Source: Ichthyophthirius multifiliis (lineage: Eukaryota; Ciliophora; Oligohymenophorea; Hymenostomatida). Taken from it: a stretch of 64,000 bases of DNA. Below, one piece after another: positions 38,774 through 52,161 of this stretch. The notes under the pieces are model-generated. The model was not told the origin of the DNA and made no database searches. It was given only the letters and a program-made list of their open reading frames with translations. How positions within the stretch are numbered: the first letter of the stretch is position 1; every line of letters begins with the position of its first letter. The DNA lies in contig NW_004086406.1 in assembly GCF_000220395.1 (NCBI RefSeq), forward strand, positions 62,001 to 126,000, in the 5' to 3' direction. The translations under genes and the position numbers were made by a program.

Positions 38774-41700
38774 ATGAAACTAATAATAATATTATATATT
38801 TTATTTTTATTTTATAAAAACACATAAGCACTTTTGGAAATTTATAACCCTTAAGCCATTTAAAATATAAGTATATAATAATACGGAAGTTTTTTATCTT
38901 AAATACTTACAAATTCAATGTATCCTGAAACAATATTTTTAGTTTTTAAAGGATAATCAATAATTTCCGCGACAGTAAATGATAAAAAATTTGAAATTTA
39001 ATTTATTTATAAAGAGATAATAATAGAAGCAATAACTAAAGGAGATTATTTTTATATAAACAAAAATTATGAATCTATATAAATATTAACATATGACGAA
39101 CAAAAAACATTTTAAATTATATCATTAGATTATAATAGATTAATAAAAAATCAAAATTAATGTCTTTTGTCTTAGTGACGATGAAAATTATATATTAATA
39201 GGTTCTTTTGGTCGACTTATAATAATAGAAAATAAATTAAATCAAATAAATTAAAAAATAATTGCTTAGTCTTAAGAATAAAATATTTAAAATATAGTAC
39301 TAGAAGCCACAATACACATAGTAAGTTATAAAAATGTAGCTATTTTAAGTATGAACAAAACTTTATTAATTTATTCAATAAAAAACATTAAAAAACCTAT
39401 ATTTGTTCGAAAATTATAAGAATTAGCTCAATAAGTATAACAATGTTTGATTTTGAAAAAAATTCCATTATTATACACTATTTCAAAAGAATTAGGCTTT
39501 AAAATTTTCGATTTAAGATTTTTATAAAATGAAAATATTTATAGCATAGTTAATTTCTAAAATCTGACTGAGCAAGAATTATTAATTAAAGATGCAAATA
39601 AAAACTATTATTATTTTTATAATTTCTTACATATAAATTAAAGTGAAGATACTATTTTTATTTGTATAAGAACAAATGGAGTTTTTAGTTTTGATATTAG
39701 CAGTGAATAAACGGCTAAAAAACCTTCAAGAATTCAACATATATAATCTTTAGGGCTTTCCAATTATTTAATTAGTATTTATAATGATTAATATCTTGTA
39801 CATTCAGACGGAAGCAATTTAAAAATTTATTAAAGAGTAAATAAAAATTTAAATGATAATTTTATAAATTTATAAAATTTAAATTAATGTAAACTATCTG
39901 AAACTATTACTGATTTATGGCCTTGGAGTATCTAAATAAATGAAGATGGAAAATATGTTGCAGTTTCAAGCGGCAATTAAGGGCTATTAATTTATAATAT
40001 GGAAGATCCATTAAATCCTTAATTGATTTATTAACATTTAAGTCATCAATAATAGTCTCATGATGGCATTCTTTATTTAAAAAAACGAAAAATTATAGTT
40101 TTAGGTTAATCGAATTTCGGAATGAGTTTTTACGATGTAAATAATTTCGAAAATCCTCGTTTAATAGGAGAATTTAATCTTAACAATGCATAAAACGATT
40201 GTGATGATATTACTAGTGATTCTTCAGAAAACTTTTTGGGTTGTGCAAATGGCTTTTATGGATTTTATATAATCGATATAAGTAATCTTAATGATATAAA
40301 GATTTATGCATAATATGATGAGATTTTTTAATAAAATGGAGTTGAAAGTATAATTTTTGATGATGAATTGTCCTTTGGATTTTATGCAGTTAGAGAAACC
40401 GGAGTCGGCTATTTTGAAATAGAGAAACAAAGTAAAAAAATAATTGTTAAATAATTTATTAATTTGATTGGTAGTGAATATTTGAGATTCGATAAAAGGT
40501 TTTTAAATGATTAAAAAAGTAAATCTTATAATTTCGTTTATATAGCAGATGGATGTGATGGAATTACTATTATTGATTTTTCAGATAGGGAAAATCAAAA
40601 TATTAGAAATATTTATAGAATAAATGTGGATGGATGGGCTATCAAATTCTATCAATACAATTTAAATTATAATTATCTAATTGTTAGTTAGATGGAAACA
40701 GGTTAAATCTCATTAGTTAATATATAGGATTTTAATAAAGAGTAATCTTTGTAGTTTGGAGATTAGAATTCTTTTGCAGTAGTTGCACATCCAGATAATT
40801 TATATATTGCTTTTATTTAACCTGCAGGATTTAGAGTTTGTTTAAGCAAATAAATTATTAAAATCCATGTTTAGGTTTATAGGAATAATTCAAATGTTGA
40901 TAAAATATTTTAAACTAATTTAATAAATCCTTAAAATTAAATAGATATTTATATTGGAGAAAAAGTTAGTTTGCTATTTATACCTTTATATAGTCTAAAT
41001 GATGTTAAGTTTGCTGAAGTTTATTATTATGATAATTACTAAAGACAAAAATTGCCAAATTGGGGAGAATTCATATAATCATAATCAAAATTAAACTTAA
41101 AAATTGATAAGTCAATTCTCAATTAAAACAAAGTTAATATTTTATTTATTTAGGTTTTAGTTGAGATTTAAGCTAGAGACTTTTTAAATAATAAGTTAAA
41201 TTTAAATGAAAAATAAACTTAATAAATTTACAATTAATTAGTAATTTTTTATTAAAATTTTTTATAAAAAATTAATTTTTTACCCTTTTTTGTTTTTTAA
41301 GAAAAAAACAGGTTTAATTAATGAATAAGGATTTTCGTCAAAATTTTTTAATTCAGTATATTAATTTAAACTTGATTGGATGAAATAAGAAGATATCGCA
41401 ATATACGGATAAAATTCTCAGAAAATATTAGATTTTATATAATAAATTATTGTATAAAGGAATTACTTTCATGCAATAAGTTTTAGAGCTATAAAGTCTT
41501 TAAAATATGAAGATAATTAGATACATACTTTTTAAGATTAAATAAAATTATTATTATAAATATTTTGTATAGAAGATGAAAATGTAAAATTTATTTTAAA
41601 ATATTATAAGGGGGCATAAGTAGTATTTAATGATGAATAAATAGCATTATTTTTCAATGGAAATTTATATTCAATTAATTAAATATTGATATAATAAGAA

Positions 41701-43948
41701 ATTGTTGTATCATAAATAAACCCTAATTGTGAAATTCAAATGGATATCTAAGATGATATAAATAATAATTTACTAATAATAGAAAAGATGGATAAAATTA
41801 GCTATATTAAAGAAAAAAAAAAAATTTAAATAATTTAGAGCATTTAAAATTAATATGACAGTAAGTATCCTTAAGGATTAACAGTAGAAGAAAAATTTTC
41901 TATATAAATAAATTAAAGTACTTTTGAATATTAAAGTGATTTAAAGCTTAGTTTCCGTGTTTTTTTAAATTAATTCGTTAACAATGAAGAAATATAGACT
42001 GAAGTTGATTAAATAACTTGGATAAACTTTATACAATAAGATTTGGAAATATCTGGAATTCAAAAAATGGAGGCGTACTAGAAGACTTTTTTTTTTTTAA
42101 TAAAAATAAGCGATGGATATGAAGAAGTAGAGTAATTTTTATAAATAAAGTTTAGTTAGCTTCCAAAAATATATATTATAAAAGTTACTGTAGGCGTTTG
42201 TATACCCTTTTTGTTTTTGATAGTTTTATTCTTTTTTAGGAGATAGATTTATGTGAAGCTTTTTCCTCATTATTTTACTTATTAATAAGAGTATTTAATC
42301 CTTAATTAAAATTATTTTAAAAGAATTAACTTTTTTCCAAATATTTATGATAGCGCTTTAAAAATATTCAAAGATATAATAAAACAAAAAGAAAATAATA
42401 ACGAATAAAATGATGATATTATAAAGGAAAGTCCTCTTTATTAATATTATTCAGCTGACGATGTATAAAAAATTGACATTGATGCTTTAATGTAAGATTG
42501 CTTTCTTGTATTTTTAAATAATCCATAAAATTATCCTTTTATAAGTGAATAAGATTTTATAAATAGCCATTCCAGGTTAAAGTTTGCTTTATATAGTTTT
42601 TTAGTAAAATATTTACTGAAATAAAATAAATAATTATTTTTAATATATAATGCATTATAAAAATATACAAATTAATAAAATAAATTCTAATATATTGATT
42701 GGTATAAAGTAAAAAAAAATTCTTAATATTTTTCTATATTTTTTATATACATTTTTTTTTTTCTATAATTAAAAATAAATAAGAATTATATTGAGCATGA
42801 ATAAAGTTATATTTAGACTTTTCTTAAATGTAAAAATAATGCTTATGCAATAAATATTTCCAGAACTTAATCATATAATACAGAAATTAAAAACTTATTT
42901 GGTGAAATCAATATAAAAGAAGAAAAATTAAAAATATCTTTAAAATCAGTATTTGAAATGAATCCTTAACTACAAAATACAAACAATGAATATGATTATA
43001 ATTTAATAATAGAAGCATTAAAAGCTGATTTCTATGGATTTGATATAGATAAAAGGCCAACAAGATTTAAAAAATCACTTGGAGAAATAATTCATTCCGC
43101 TGAAAAAGATATTAATAATGTTTGTTGTTATAAATAAGTTAAAAAATAAAATTTATTTTTATTAAATTGGTTAAGAAATAAATTAAATTTAAAATATTCA
43201 TATATTTTAGTATAAGAAAATGCTTTTAATTTCCCTGAATGGCTTTAATATGACCTTTATGAAAATAGTATTATTTTTTATGGAACGCCTTCAAAATAAT
43301 AACATTTAGGATAATATTAAATATAAATAATAGACAACGATAAATATGTAGTTTATTAATATAATCTTATTGTTTAATATAAAATTTTATATAATTCTTA
43401 ATCAAATCAAAATGATTCTTAATAATAACAGAATTTAGATTAAACAATTAATTAAATTGGCGATAATTTAAGTTAATAAAAAAAAAAAAAAAAAAAAATT
43501 AAAATTAATAATGATAATGATAAATAAAATAATATGAATAAATAAAATAATAATAATATTAATCATAATAATAATCATAATAATCATAATAATAATCAAA
43601 ATAATAATAATAATAATAATCATAACAATAATAATAATATTAATTTAATTATTAATTCTTCTTAATATATTGATATTATTTTAGAAGAAGAATAAGTATT
43701 TTAAAATTCAGAAATTTAAAATTAATCACCAATTACTAAAGAAAATTATAAAGTTTATTAAGTATTTCTTTATATTATTATTAAATTTTTTATTTATTTT
43801 ATAAATAATTTATAAAGTAAAAGCCTAATATTGAAAGGCATGAAATTGATAGAAACTCTTTACATATAGTGGATAAGGTAATACACTATTATTTTATTTA
43901 ATTATTTTATAAATTTAGAATCTAATCTCATAAAATATTTTTTAATGA
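38774..43948 (+). CDS. Giant type I membrane protein with LVIVD-like beta-propeller
   Basis: Begins with a signal peptide (MKLIIILYILFLFYKNTQAL) and continues as a long ectodomain with LVIVD-type propeller repeats between about 39900 and 40640, such as YVAVSSGNQGLLIYNMEDP, FYGFYIIDISNLNDIKIYAQ and VYIADGCDGITIIDFSDREN. A further beta-rich ectodomain follows, then one transmembrane helix at about 42175-42240 (GVCIPFLFLIVLFFFRRQ) and a cytosolic region of about 550 residues ending in an Asn/His-rich tract. Introns: 42709-42783, 43762-43817 and 43878-43918; stop TGA at 43946-43948. Frame breaks: near the A6 run 39145-39150 (removing one A joins the frames) and near 41320. Roughly 1,650 residues. 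It resembles ciliate surface adhesion or receptor proteins; ligand unknown. Confidence 0.65.
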
Positions 43949-44042
43949 AAACTTTTTTATATTAAATAAAATAAATATAATATAACAATATAATTATATT
44001 ATTAATTATTAATAAATTATACATATATAATAAAAAACAAAT

Positions 44043-45008
44043 ATGTTGCCAAAAATAAAATAAGAAAATAAAAAATAAAAAAATAAAAAAATTTTGAAAA
44101 ATTTTTCAAATCCTGGTATATTTTTTGATATTTAAGAAGGTTAAAAATATAAAATACAGGCTTCATAATAAAAGCTAACTAATAATAAAAATAGTAAAAG
44201 TCATTAATATACTCTTAGTTAGAAATTTTACAATCCATATTAATATATGCATTATACATAAAAACTATAAGTTTCAAGAAAAAATTATTTAGATTCTTTA
44301 TAATAATTAGGTTATGAAAATATGCAAAATTTATATTAAAAAAAATATTAATAAATACAAAATGATACTTAAAATATTATACAATGCAGTTATAGTGTTA
44401 AATAATTAGGTGTTGTAGATGGAAATATGGGAATAGTTTCAAAAAGAGTTAAATTAATGAAAAATAATGAAATAAATAAAAATAAAAATAAAAACTTTTA
44501 ACATTATTAAAATACTAATTCTATTTTAACTACAAGTAATAATACAAATGATAATTACAACAGTTATTTTTCCGTGCCTTATAAAATTCCTAAATAATTA
44601 ACAACTATTCATATTTAAAAAGAAAGTAAAACTCAAAATTTGTATAAAACAAATAATAATATTAATAATATATCCATTTCAGAAAAAATAGCTTTAAATA
44701 AATAATAAATGGTTAATTAATTCAAAATTAATTAAATTTTAAATAAACATATACATAAATATGAAAGTCATATAGAAAATGAAAGCGAATTCAAAAATCA
44801 TAATAAAAAATACACTAATGAAAGCATATTGGGAGAAAGTTATAGTAGACTAATTAATAATATGGATAAAATATAAAAAAGACATAATTCTTCAGGACTA
44901 TCTTTAAATAACAGCATTATCAAACATGATTTTCATTCTTAATTGTAAGTAAGATATGAAAATATATTAAAAAACATTGATAATAAATAAAAATAATAGC
45001 AATTTTGA
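44043..45008 (+). CDS. Asn/Lys-rich hypothetical protein, 321 residues
   Basis: A single uninterrupted frame from MLPKIKQENKKQKNKKILKN to TGA 45006-45008, exactly 322 codons. It is rich in Asn, Lys, Ser, Tyr and Gln with no hydrophobic core, so it is probably disordered. Short motifs recur (NNTNDNYNSYFSVPYKIPKQ). It lies 95 bases behind the membrane-protein gene. No TGA occurs in its frame between the two genes, but the splice giving NLISQNIFQ-stop shows that they are separate. Confidence 0.55.
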
Positions 45009-46037
45009 TTTTTTATATAAGAAGAATAAAAATACTAAAAAATATTAAATACATATAAATGCTATTAATTATATTTATTGTTTATTTTTTTTTAATTATA
45101 AGTCAATTACATATATATTTTTTCTTTCTTTATTTTTTTGCCAAAAAACATAAATATCAGAAAAAAAAAAGTTGAGTAAAAGTGAAAATGGTGTTTTTTT
45201 TTAATTGATTATTTTTTTTTTTAAAAAAAAAATCTATATAAATTAATATTTATTTGTTATTTATTTCACATAAAATAAAACTTATATATAATTCTTTTTT
45301 ATTTTATATATTAAAAATATAAAATTTTTTTTATATTAAAAATAAAATAAAAGAAAATATTATTTTTATTACCTTTGCATTGAAAATTTATCCGGAAAAT
45401 ATAAATGAAATATAATTTTAATATTTTCTATTGAAAATAATTATATTATTTATAGATTATTAATATTGATCTTTTAAAATAAAGAATAAATAAAAGGAAT
45501 TATTCAACAAAATTTTAAAAATAAATAATATTTGTCTAAATAATTTTATTAGAAATTGCTTATTCTCATGTTATATTTTGAAAATTTTTTAATAATATTT
45601 AACTTCTTAATAATTTTTTATGTTAGAATTTAAAATGTAATCTTATTAATTTGTATATTTAAATAAAAATGAAAAATTAAATTTTACAAGTAAAAATTGA
45701 TTAATATTTACAAAAATAAAAAAGGTTTAAAAAATATAATCCAAATTTTAAGATTTACTTTTTAGATACAAAAATTTTATATTTTATAATTTTTATTTTA
45801 TAATTCTTATTTAATATTTTATATTTTATATTTTATATTTTTTTTTTTTTTTTTATTTTTTTTATATTTTTATATTATATTTTATATATATTTATATATA
45901 TATATTTATATATATATCTTCATATTTATTTTTATATATATTTTATTTATTAAATTAATTAAAAAATATTTATTTTAAGGTTATTTTAAACAAATTAAAA
46001 TTTTTAATTACAATATATTTATAAAATAATATAATAT
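45009..46037. other. 1-kb AT-rich convergent intergenic region
   Basis: A/T sequence with a dense (TTTTA)n/TATTTA-like tract around 45810-45945. No gene or RNA-like feature. Confidence 0.55.
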
Positions 46038-46802
46038 TCAATTAATATTTTTTTATAATTAACTATTTTCATTTAAATTTTGATTAATTTATTAATTATT
46101 TTTATTTAAATTTTATTATGCGATTTGCTCTTAAAATAATTCATTATCTAATTATTAAAATTCTTCATCTAGCTCATATTCATCAACTCCAATATCATAA
46201 TTTCTATTAAGCATTTCATTCATGTAATCAGTTTCATACTACATATCTTCCATATCATCTCTAATATCTTCTAATTCATCTAAATTTACTTAATCAAATA
46301 ATAATTTTTGTTATTAAGTTGCTTATTTCATAGCTACTCCCTTTAAAATAAACAAACAAAATAATATTATCACTTTATATTATAAATAAATATTACCATA
46401 TCTAAAGTATTTTATATATTTTCTTTTGTAAAAGCGACTTAGTCTAAAGTAAACTGTTAACTTAAATAATTCTAAATTTATTAATCATAAAGCTTTTTTT
46501 TCTTCATCAAATTCATACATCTCTACATGTACATTTTATTTGATGCTCCTTTTGAAGATTTAGCCTTTTTATAAAGTTCTGCAATTTCTTTTTCTAAATC
46601 TTTTATTGTTTAATCTAATTCTTTTATTTTATTTTCCATCTTTTTTATTAAATATATTTTTTTTTTTTCATTTTTTATTTACTTTTTTAGATTGTTCACT
46701 TAAATCAATAATTTTTTCTTCTTTAACCGGTTCTTATTCAGGAGGAGGTGCTTGAACTTCGGGTTTAGGCTCTTCTTTTTTCGTTCCAAATAGTCTATTC
46801 AT
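46038..46802 (-). CDS. ESCRT-III subunit CHMP5/Vps60
   Basis: Three exons (introns 46640-46682 and 46341-46396; phases exact) give 221 residues, the usual length of the family. The MNRLFGTKKEEPKP start is the Vps60 hallmark. The basic helix region KKMENKIKELDQTIKDLEKE is followed by the core ASNKMYMQRCMNLMKKKKLY, QLSQQFTLDQVAFTKENIQ-like helix, DMGVAMKQATQQQKLL and the acidic QVNLDELEDIRDDMEDMQ, with the C-terminal VDEYELDEEFQQLDNEL. It should act in endosomal membrane remodelling with Vps4/LIP5 partners. Confidence 0.9.
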
Positions 46803-47483
46803 TTTTTTATTATTATTATTGTATTATTATTATTATTTTTATTATTATTATTATTGTTATTATTTATTTCTAATAATTGATTAATTTTATTATATTAAAA
46901 TATTGATTTTTTCTTATAATAATATAGAAAAATTTTTCTATTATAATTAATATTAAAAGTGATTAATATGATTTTTTTTATTATAAATTTTAATTATGAA
47001 AAATAATTAATTAGATGTTCTGAAAATAAAGAATGAACTTTTATTGATTTACATTAATAAAAAAATTAAAAAATAATACTAACCCTTGATTTAGTTTTAA
47101 TTGTTTTATATTTTTAATTTTAAAGAATTTAATTTTTAATTGAGATAATTGTATATATTAACTATATAATAATAAAAATACAAGTAATATTTCACTATTA
47201 ATTATAATATTTTTAAATAAAAAATAATATATTTATGCATTATAATTGGGTCATAAATATAATATATTAATTATTAATTAATAAATAAAAAAATAATTAA
47301 TGCAAATATGTTTATTTCATTAATCAATATATAAATAGTTATTTAGTTTATAAAAACATTATATATAATTATTTTATAATTAATTATATATTTAAAAATA
47401 ATATATTAAAAACAAATTAGCATATAATAATATTTATACAATTTAAGATATACAAATAAAAATATATTAATAAAAAAGATATT
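46803..47483. other. AT-rich divergent intergenic region
   Basis: About 680 bases between the divergent Vps60 and PIG-U genes, beginning with ATT repeats (46806-46865). Nothing else seen. Confidence 0.5.
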
Positions 47484-49121
47484 ATGATTTAAAAAAGCAT
47501 TTTTATGAATTTAATCTCTTTTAAAAATATATTAGTCATCCTTGTAAAAATAGGAATTTTATATTGGATCCAAGACACAAACTTCGATACTATAATAGTA
47601 GAAATTCCTTTTTTCTAAACTAAATTTACAGATTATGAAAGGGTAAATGAGGCTCATTTTTTTATTGATAAGAATTAGGATCCCTATTAAATAGATTTTA
47701 TTTTTTAAGTAATAAAATAAAATAATTTAAGATTAAAATAAAAAAAAAGAAACCTCTTTTAGTTTATTTATTTTACTATTTGCGAAACATAAAAGGAGCT
47801 ATAACAGCTTTATTTTTATTTTGTGATTTAATAATAGGAGAAGTTATTTCAAGTTATCATTTTTAACATAGTCATGTAAATTTTTTATAAATAAGCAATA
47901 TTAATTTCTAATTCTAAATAAAAATGTTTAGGAAAAAAATTAGGAATAAATCAAATTTCAATAGCTCATATTTAAAACTATTTATATGATTAATCCTTTG
48001 TCTGTAAATAAATTATTATTATTTTATACACATATATTAATATTTATTAGTTTTTTGCAGTTTATACAAGATGGACGAGTATTTTTGAATTTTGTTCAGG
48101 ATTAACCTCATTATATTTTTTTGCTTAAAGAAAGTATATTATTGGAATATTTTTATATGGATTAGCATTATATTTAAATCCAATAATGCTTATGCTTTCC
48201 ATTCCTATTCTTTGCATATCTCCACTTTAAAATATAAATATAAAATAACCAATTTAATATATTCTTTTAAGTTTTCTTGTTTTCTTCGTTTTGGTTTTTT
48301 AATCTTTTTATTTAACTAAATCATTTGTAAAAAAAACAAAACAAAAAAAACAAAAAATTTAAAAAATATTTAATAGAATTTTCTATTCAAAGCACATATT
48401 GGTTAATATTCAAGTAAATTGTTTTAACCTACAATAGGCTTAATATGGGCTTTATTTTCGGGTGTAACATTTTTATATTATTTAAAATACTATTTTTTAA
48501 TTTAAATAAAAAGATGTTCAATAATTACTAACTATTCTACCACACAACGTTTTTCATGCTTCCTTTATCTTATATAATCCCTTTATACCAAATATTTAAA
48601 AAAGCTATAATAGAAAACAAATTTAATGATAATCTATATGGATTTATTAGTAGCATAAGCTTATATGTAAAGAACATATATAATTTAAACCATAGAAATT
48701 ATTATTTTTATATATTATAATAGATAGGATATTTCCATTTTCAATATGTTACTATATATGAACTTTTCTATATAGCAATATTACTTTTTACTGCTTTTGA
48801 TTATGTTTAAAGAACTCCATATTACATAGTTCATGTAATTATTTATTAATATTATAAATTATATAAATATATTATTAAATTAAGATTATTGGAAGTAGCT
48901 TTTTGTTAGTATTAACATTAATGCTAACTAAGCTTTGGTTTTACTCTACTACAGGAAATCCTAACTTCACATTCTTTTAATCAATAGTAACTTATGTTTT
49001 TATGACTATATAAATAGCTGGAAGTTTGAAATAATTACTTTTTGCTAAAAAAAATGAAAAAAATCTTATTAAATTGGAATAATAAAAACAAAAAGAAACT
49101 TAAAAAAAAACAAATGAATGA
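47484..49121 (+). CDS. GPI transamidase subunit PIG-U
   Basis: A multi-pass membrane protein. Near the N-terminus ERVNEAHFFIDKNQDPYQID leads across an intron to KPLLVYLFYYL, matching the conserved DPYxG...PPLL element of PIG-U. Later: YGLALYLNPIMLMLSIPIL, PTIGLIWALFSG (family NIGLFWYFF), QRTPYYIVH and the C-terminal GNPNFTFFQSIVTYVF matching GNANFFYA. Introns: 47709-47749, 47871-47931, 48000-48050 and about 48840-48890. The stretch 48327-48545 contains frame changes I cannot resolve cleanly. PIG-U is the transamidase subunit thought to recognise the GPI lipid in the endoplasmic reticulum. Start 47484, or Met 47505. Confidence 0.75.
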
Positions 49122-49265
49122 ATATAGAAAAAAGAAAAAAATATATTATGTTTAATTTTTTTTTTTAAATAAAAAAAAATTTTTTTCTTAAAAAAAGTAA
49201 AATTAATTTGTAATTCTTAAATAAAAATAAATATTTTTAAAATTAAAAAAAATATATTTGTTAAT

Positions 49266-50236
49266 TCAATTTTTTTTTTTTTATTATCCTTATAATTGTC
49301 TGTATTGTTAATTAAAGTATTTATAAATTAAACCAGGTGTAATATTTCGCATTAAAATAAGTACTTCATGTTTCCAATCATTAGAAACAATTCTTTCTTT
49401 TTCTTCTCTATAAATACTTAAAAGACATTTTTAAATTAAACCATTGTAGCTTTCATTATTTTAATTATTATTTTCTTAAGAATTCAGTTCTAATTATCCA
49501 TTAATTATCTGTGTTACTTTAATATTATTATCTTTAACTTCTGCTCTCAAGCTATCGAAAAATCCAGTTAAACCATGCTTAGATCCTACAAAACTTGAAA
49601 AATTTCCAGGAGAAACTTACCCAAAGACATTATTTATTATAACAAATTAACCTGATTTATTTTTTATAAAATGAGGTAAAACAGATTTGGTATGAGCAAC
49701 AGGAGTATGATAATTCCAATTCGTTATTTCTTCATGGTTTTATAAAGTCATGCTTTAGAAGCTTTAATTAATTTGCTTTTCGGAATTTTAGATTACAATG
49801 TCTATTTTCTTATTTTTCTTTTCTAATTCTTGAATAAAGTTTTTTGTTTATTCAATTATTTTTTTTGGTTCGGACAAATTTAAAGGTAATATTGTTATTT
49901 TATCAGAATTTTCACTTAAAACTTTATATTTATTTAACTATTTTTTATAATTTATTTATGACTTTTATTTTAAATATTTTTACTTCTTCTAAGTTTTGTG
50001 ACGATAATATTAAATTTGCATTTGTTTTTTAAAACTCTTTAAAAAGTTAAATTCCTAAATTCGAAGATATATCCATTATCCATATAGTCTTTTTAAATTG
50101 TTTATTTTTTATATTTAAAAAAATAAAATAAAAAAAATACTTTATTTAAAAAGTTTATCTTAGTAAAAGATTTTGTAAACCAATTATAAATATAACGAAA
50201 AAGTAAAACTATAACCACTATAATTAATAATCCCAT
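49266..50236 (-). CDS. Membrane-anchored short-chain dehydrogenase with altered active-site residues
   Basis: Three exons (introns 50089-50140 and 49938-49983) give 290 residues. An N-terminal membrane anchor (MGLLIIVVIVLLFRYIYN) precedes a Rossmann fold resembling DHRS7-type SDRs. The cofactor glycine loop TGxxxGIG reads MDISSNLGIQ; NAG is replaced by IQNSEK; the catalytic Ser region is IINNVFGQVSPGN; the YxxxK motif is FVGSK, with Phe for the catalytic Tyr but Lys kept. The fold is intact (SKHGLTGFFDSLRAEV, ITQ-like IKVTQIINGQ), so this looks like a conserved non-catalytic homologue, unless another residue substitutes. It ends tail-to-tail with PIG-U, 144 bases apart. Confidence 0.75.
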
Positions 50237-50488
50237 TTTTTTCAAATTATTAATATAATTTAATTTAATATAATATAATATATATTAAATTATTAAAATA
50301 AATCTTTTTTTTTTACTATAAAGAAATTATTAAATAGTTTTTAATAAAATATCTTTTATATAAAAATAATAATAATAAACATAATAAAATAAATATAAAT
50401 ATTTATTAATTTTTTATTATAATAAAGTATATATTTATTATTTAAAATAAATAAAGGTAAACAAATTATTTGTAATAATAAATTAAAT

Positions 50489-50996
50489 TCAATTGAAAAA
50501 TATAATAAATTAACATATTTTAATTTTATTAAATAATTAATATGCTTAATATTTGTACAAATATTAATAATAGCTAATTCCATAAATAAAACCAAGAATA
50601 GTATGAACTACAGTTTCCAAATAAAAAAATTATATGTAATACCATAATTAATACATATAAAACATAATAGTTGACTTATGCTCGAGATTTTGGACTTCTA
50701 TTAGATGAATAAACAAAAAATTCTTTCCATTTTTAATTTTTTATTATTTAAGCTTTTATTCTTTTTATCAAAAGAGAAAATCATATTTTTAAATATTAAT
50801 TTAATAAATTATTTTATACTTTCACTTTTTTTAATTTATCCTTTTTTTTAAAAAAAATTATTAATTCTAACTTGAGCAATGTCTTAAGTACATACAATCA
50901 TTTAATCAGTTAAATAAGTAAAAGGACCAAAAATTTTAAATATTCAGCTGTTATTTACCCATAATGTGTCAATATTAAAAAATAAATTCTAATCAT
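50489..50996 (-). CDS. Small multi-pass membrane protein, possibly AIG1/FAR-17a-like
   Basis: Starts MIRIYFLILTHYGQITAEYL. The next block reads KFFGPFTYLTDQMIVCTQDI if one base is added to the A5 run at 50929-50933; without it the frame breaks. GPxxYLT after a first helix is typical of AIG1/FAR-17a hydrolases. After a long intron (about 50770-50895) the protein continues ...STIMFYMYQLWYYIQFFYLE and VVHTILGFIYGISYY to TGA at 50489-50491. The final VHT could be the conserved histidine. The assignment is tentative. Confidence 0.4.
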
Positions 50997-51094
50997 TTTT
51001 TTATATTATCATGAACTATTAATGAAAAACAGCACAATTTTCACTCTACTTCGTGTTGCATTTTAATTTCGCAAAATTAATTTCTTATTATTTT

Positions 51095-51343
51095 TCATAA
51101 TAATAATTTTCTTTTTTTTATTATCGATAAAATCTATAAAACCTAGATTAATATTCTTTAAGAAAAATAAGATAATGGTGCATATTTATTATTAATAATT
51201 TCTTCTAATTATTAAATATTATTTTTGAAATATAACCCTTTTTCTATTATTATATTTTTGCAAACCGCTACAAAAGCATTATATGTTTAATATCTTAAGG
51301 AAAAAAATAAAAATTAATAATTATATTTAATAAAAATATACAT
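51095..51343 (-). CDS. Small open frame, 82 residues, uncertain
   Basis: One exon, MYIFIKYNYQFLFFSLRYQT through YNAFVAVCKNIIIEKGLYFK to TGA 51095-51097. The middle (ENNIQQLEEIINNKYAPLSY-like) has ordinary coding composition. The frame continues upstream to about 51480 if a GTATAT...CTTAAG intron is accepted, so this may be the last exon of a longer gene. No family recognised. Confidence 0.3.
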
Positions 51344-52161
51344 AATGTTAAAGATAGATTTTATAATTTGATTTTTTTTTTGAATTATGATCTATGAATT
51401 AGTTAGTTTAATTTTCTAAAGAATCGCCAATTAAAATTAAAAGTGAATAAAATAAATAAACCTATTAAATTTTGTTTATGTTTTTAATAGGATTTTTAAA
51501 TATTTGATTTATTTTTTATATAATATTTAGATGAATTTGATAATATATATAGTTTATAAGTGTATTATGCAAAGTCTTTTAATTTTTTTAATGGTTTATA
51601 TGAAAAATAGTTTTTTGTTTTTTTATTTAGTATTATTTATTTTTTAAATTGCTTTATATTATAAATCATATATAAGAAGTCATTTTTTAAATAATAAATT
51701 TTTATGTTTCTCTAACTAGTTAGAATTAAGTTAGAGAAAAATAAATAAATATTAAAATTTCATATAAAATTTTAAAATTAATAATTAAATTTTATAATTT
51801 AATGTAAAATTTTTTAATAAAATAATTAGTTATTTAATTCTTAAAATTTTTAATTAATCTATTCCATAAATTTAAATTATTATTATTATTTTATATTTTT
51901 TATTAATAAAATTTAATTTTTATTATTATCTTAAAGAAAAGAATATACTCAAAATACTTTTCAATAAGTGGTGGCGTATTATTCTTATTTAATTTAAAAA
52001 TATTTATATGCAGATATCGTAAAAATATATACTGCGCCAAAATTAAAATTATATATAATAAAAATATTTTTTAAAACTAATATTTATTTTAAAGACGTAG
52101 TTTTACAAAAAATATATATTTTTATTTAAATTGTATAAAAAAATAAAAATTAATTAAAAAA
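51344..52161. other. Intergenic region with a hairpin and a small GC-richer patch
   Basis: About 820 bases upstream of PIG-O. It is mostly A/T, but contains a perfect inverted repeat at 51707-51739 and a patch at 51965-52045 with GTGGCG and CTGCGCC words that could pair. No coding frame preferred. Confidence 0.45.
51707..51739. repeat. Perfect 11-bp inverted repeat (hairpin)
   Basis: TTTCTCTAACT at 51707-51717 and AGTTAGAGAAA at 51729-51739 are exact reverse complements, separated by 11 bases. With the loop it could form a stem-loop in RNA or a palindromic protein site. Confidence 0.8.

Noticed and set aside
50356-50595. Minus-strand open frame of 79 residues
   Set aside because: Overlaps the end of the AIG1-like gene in another frame and continues into A/T noise.
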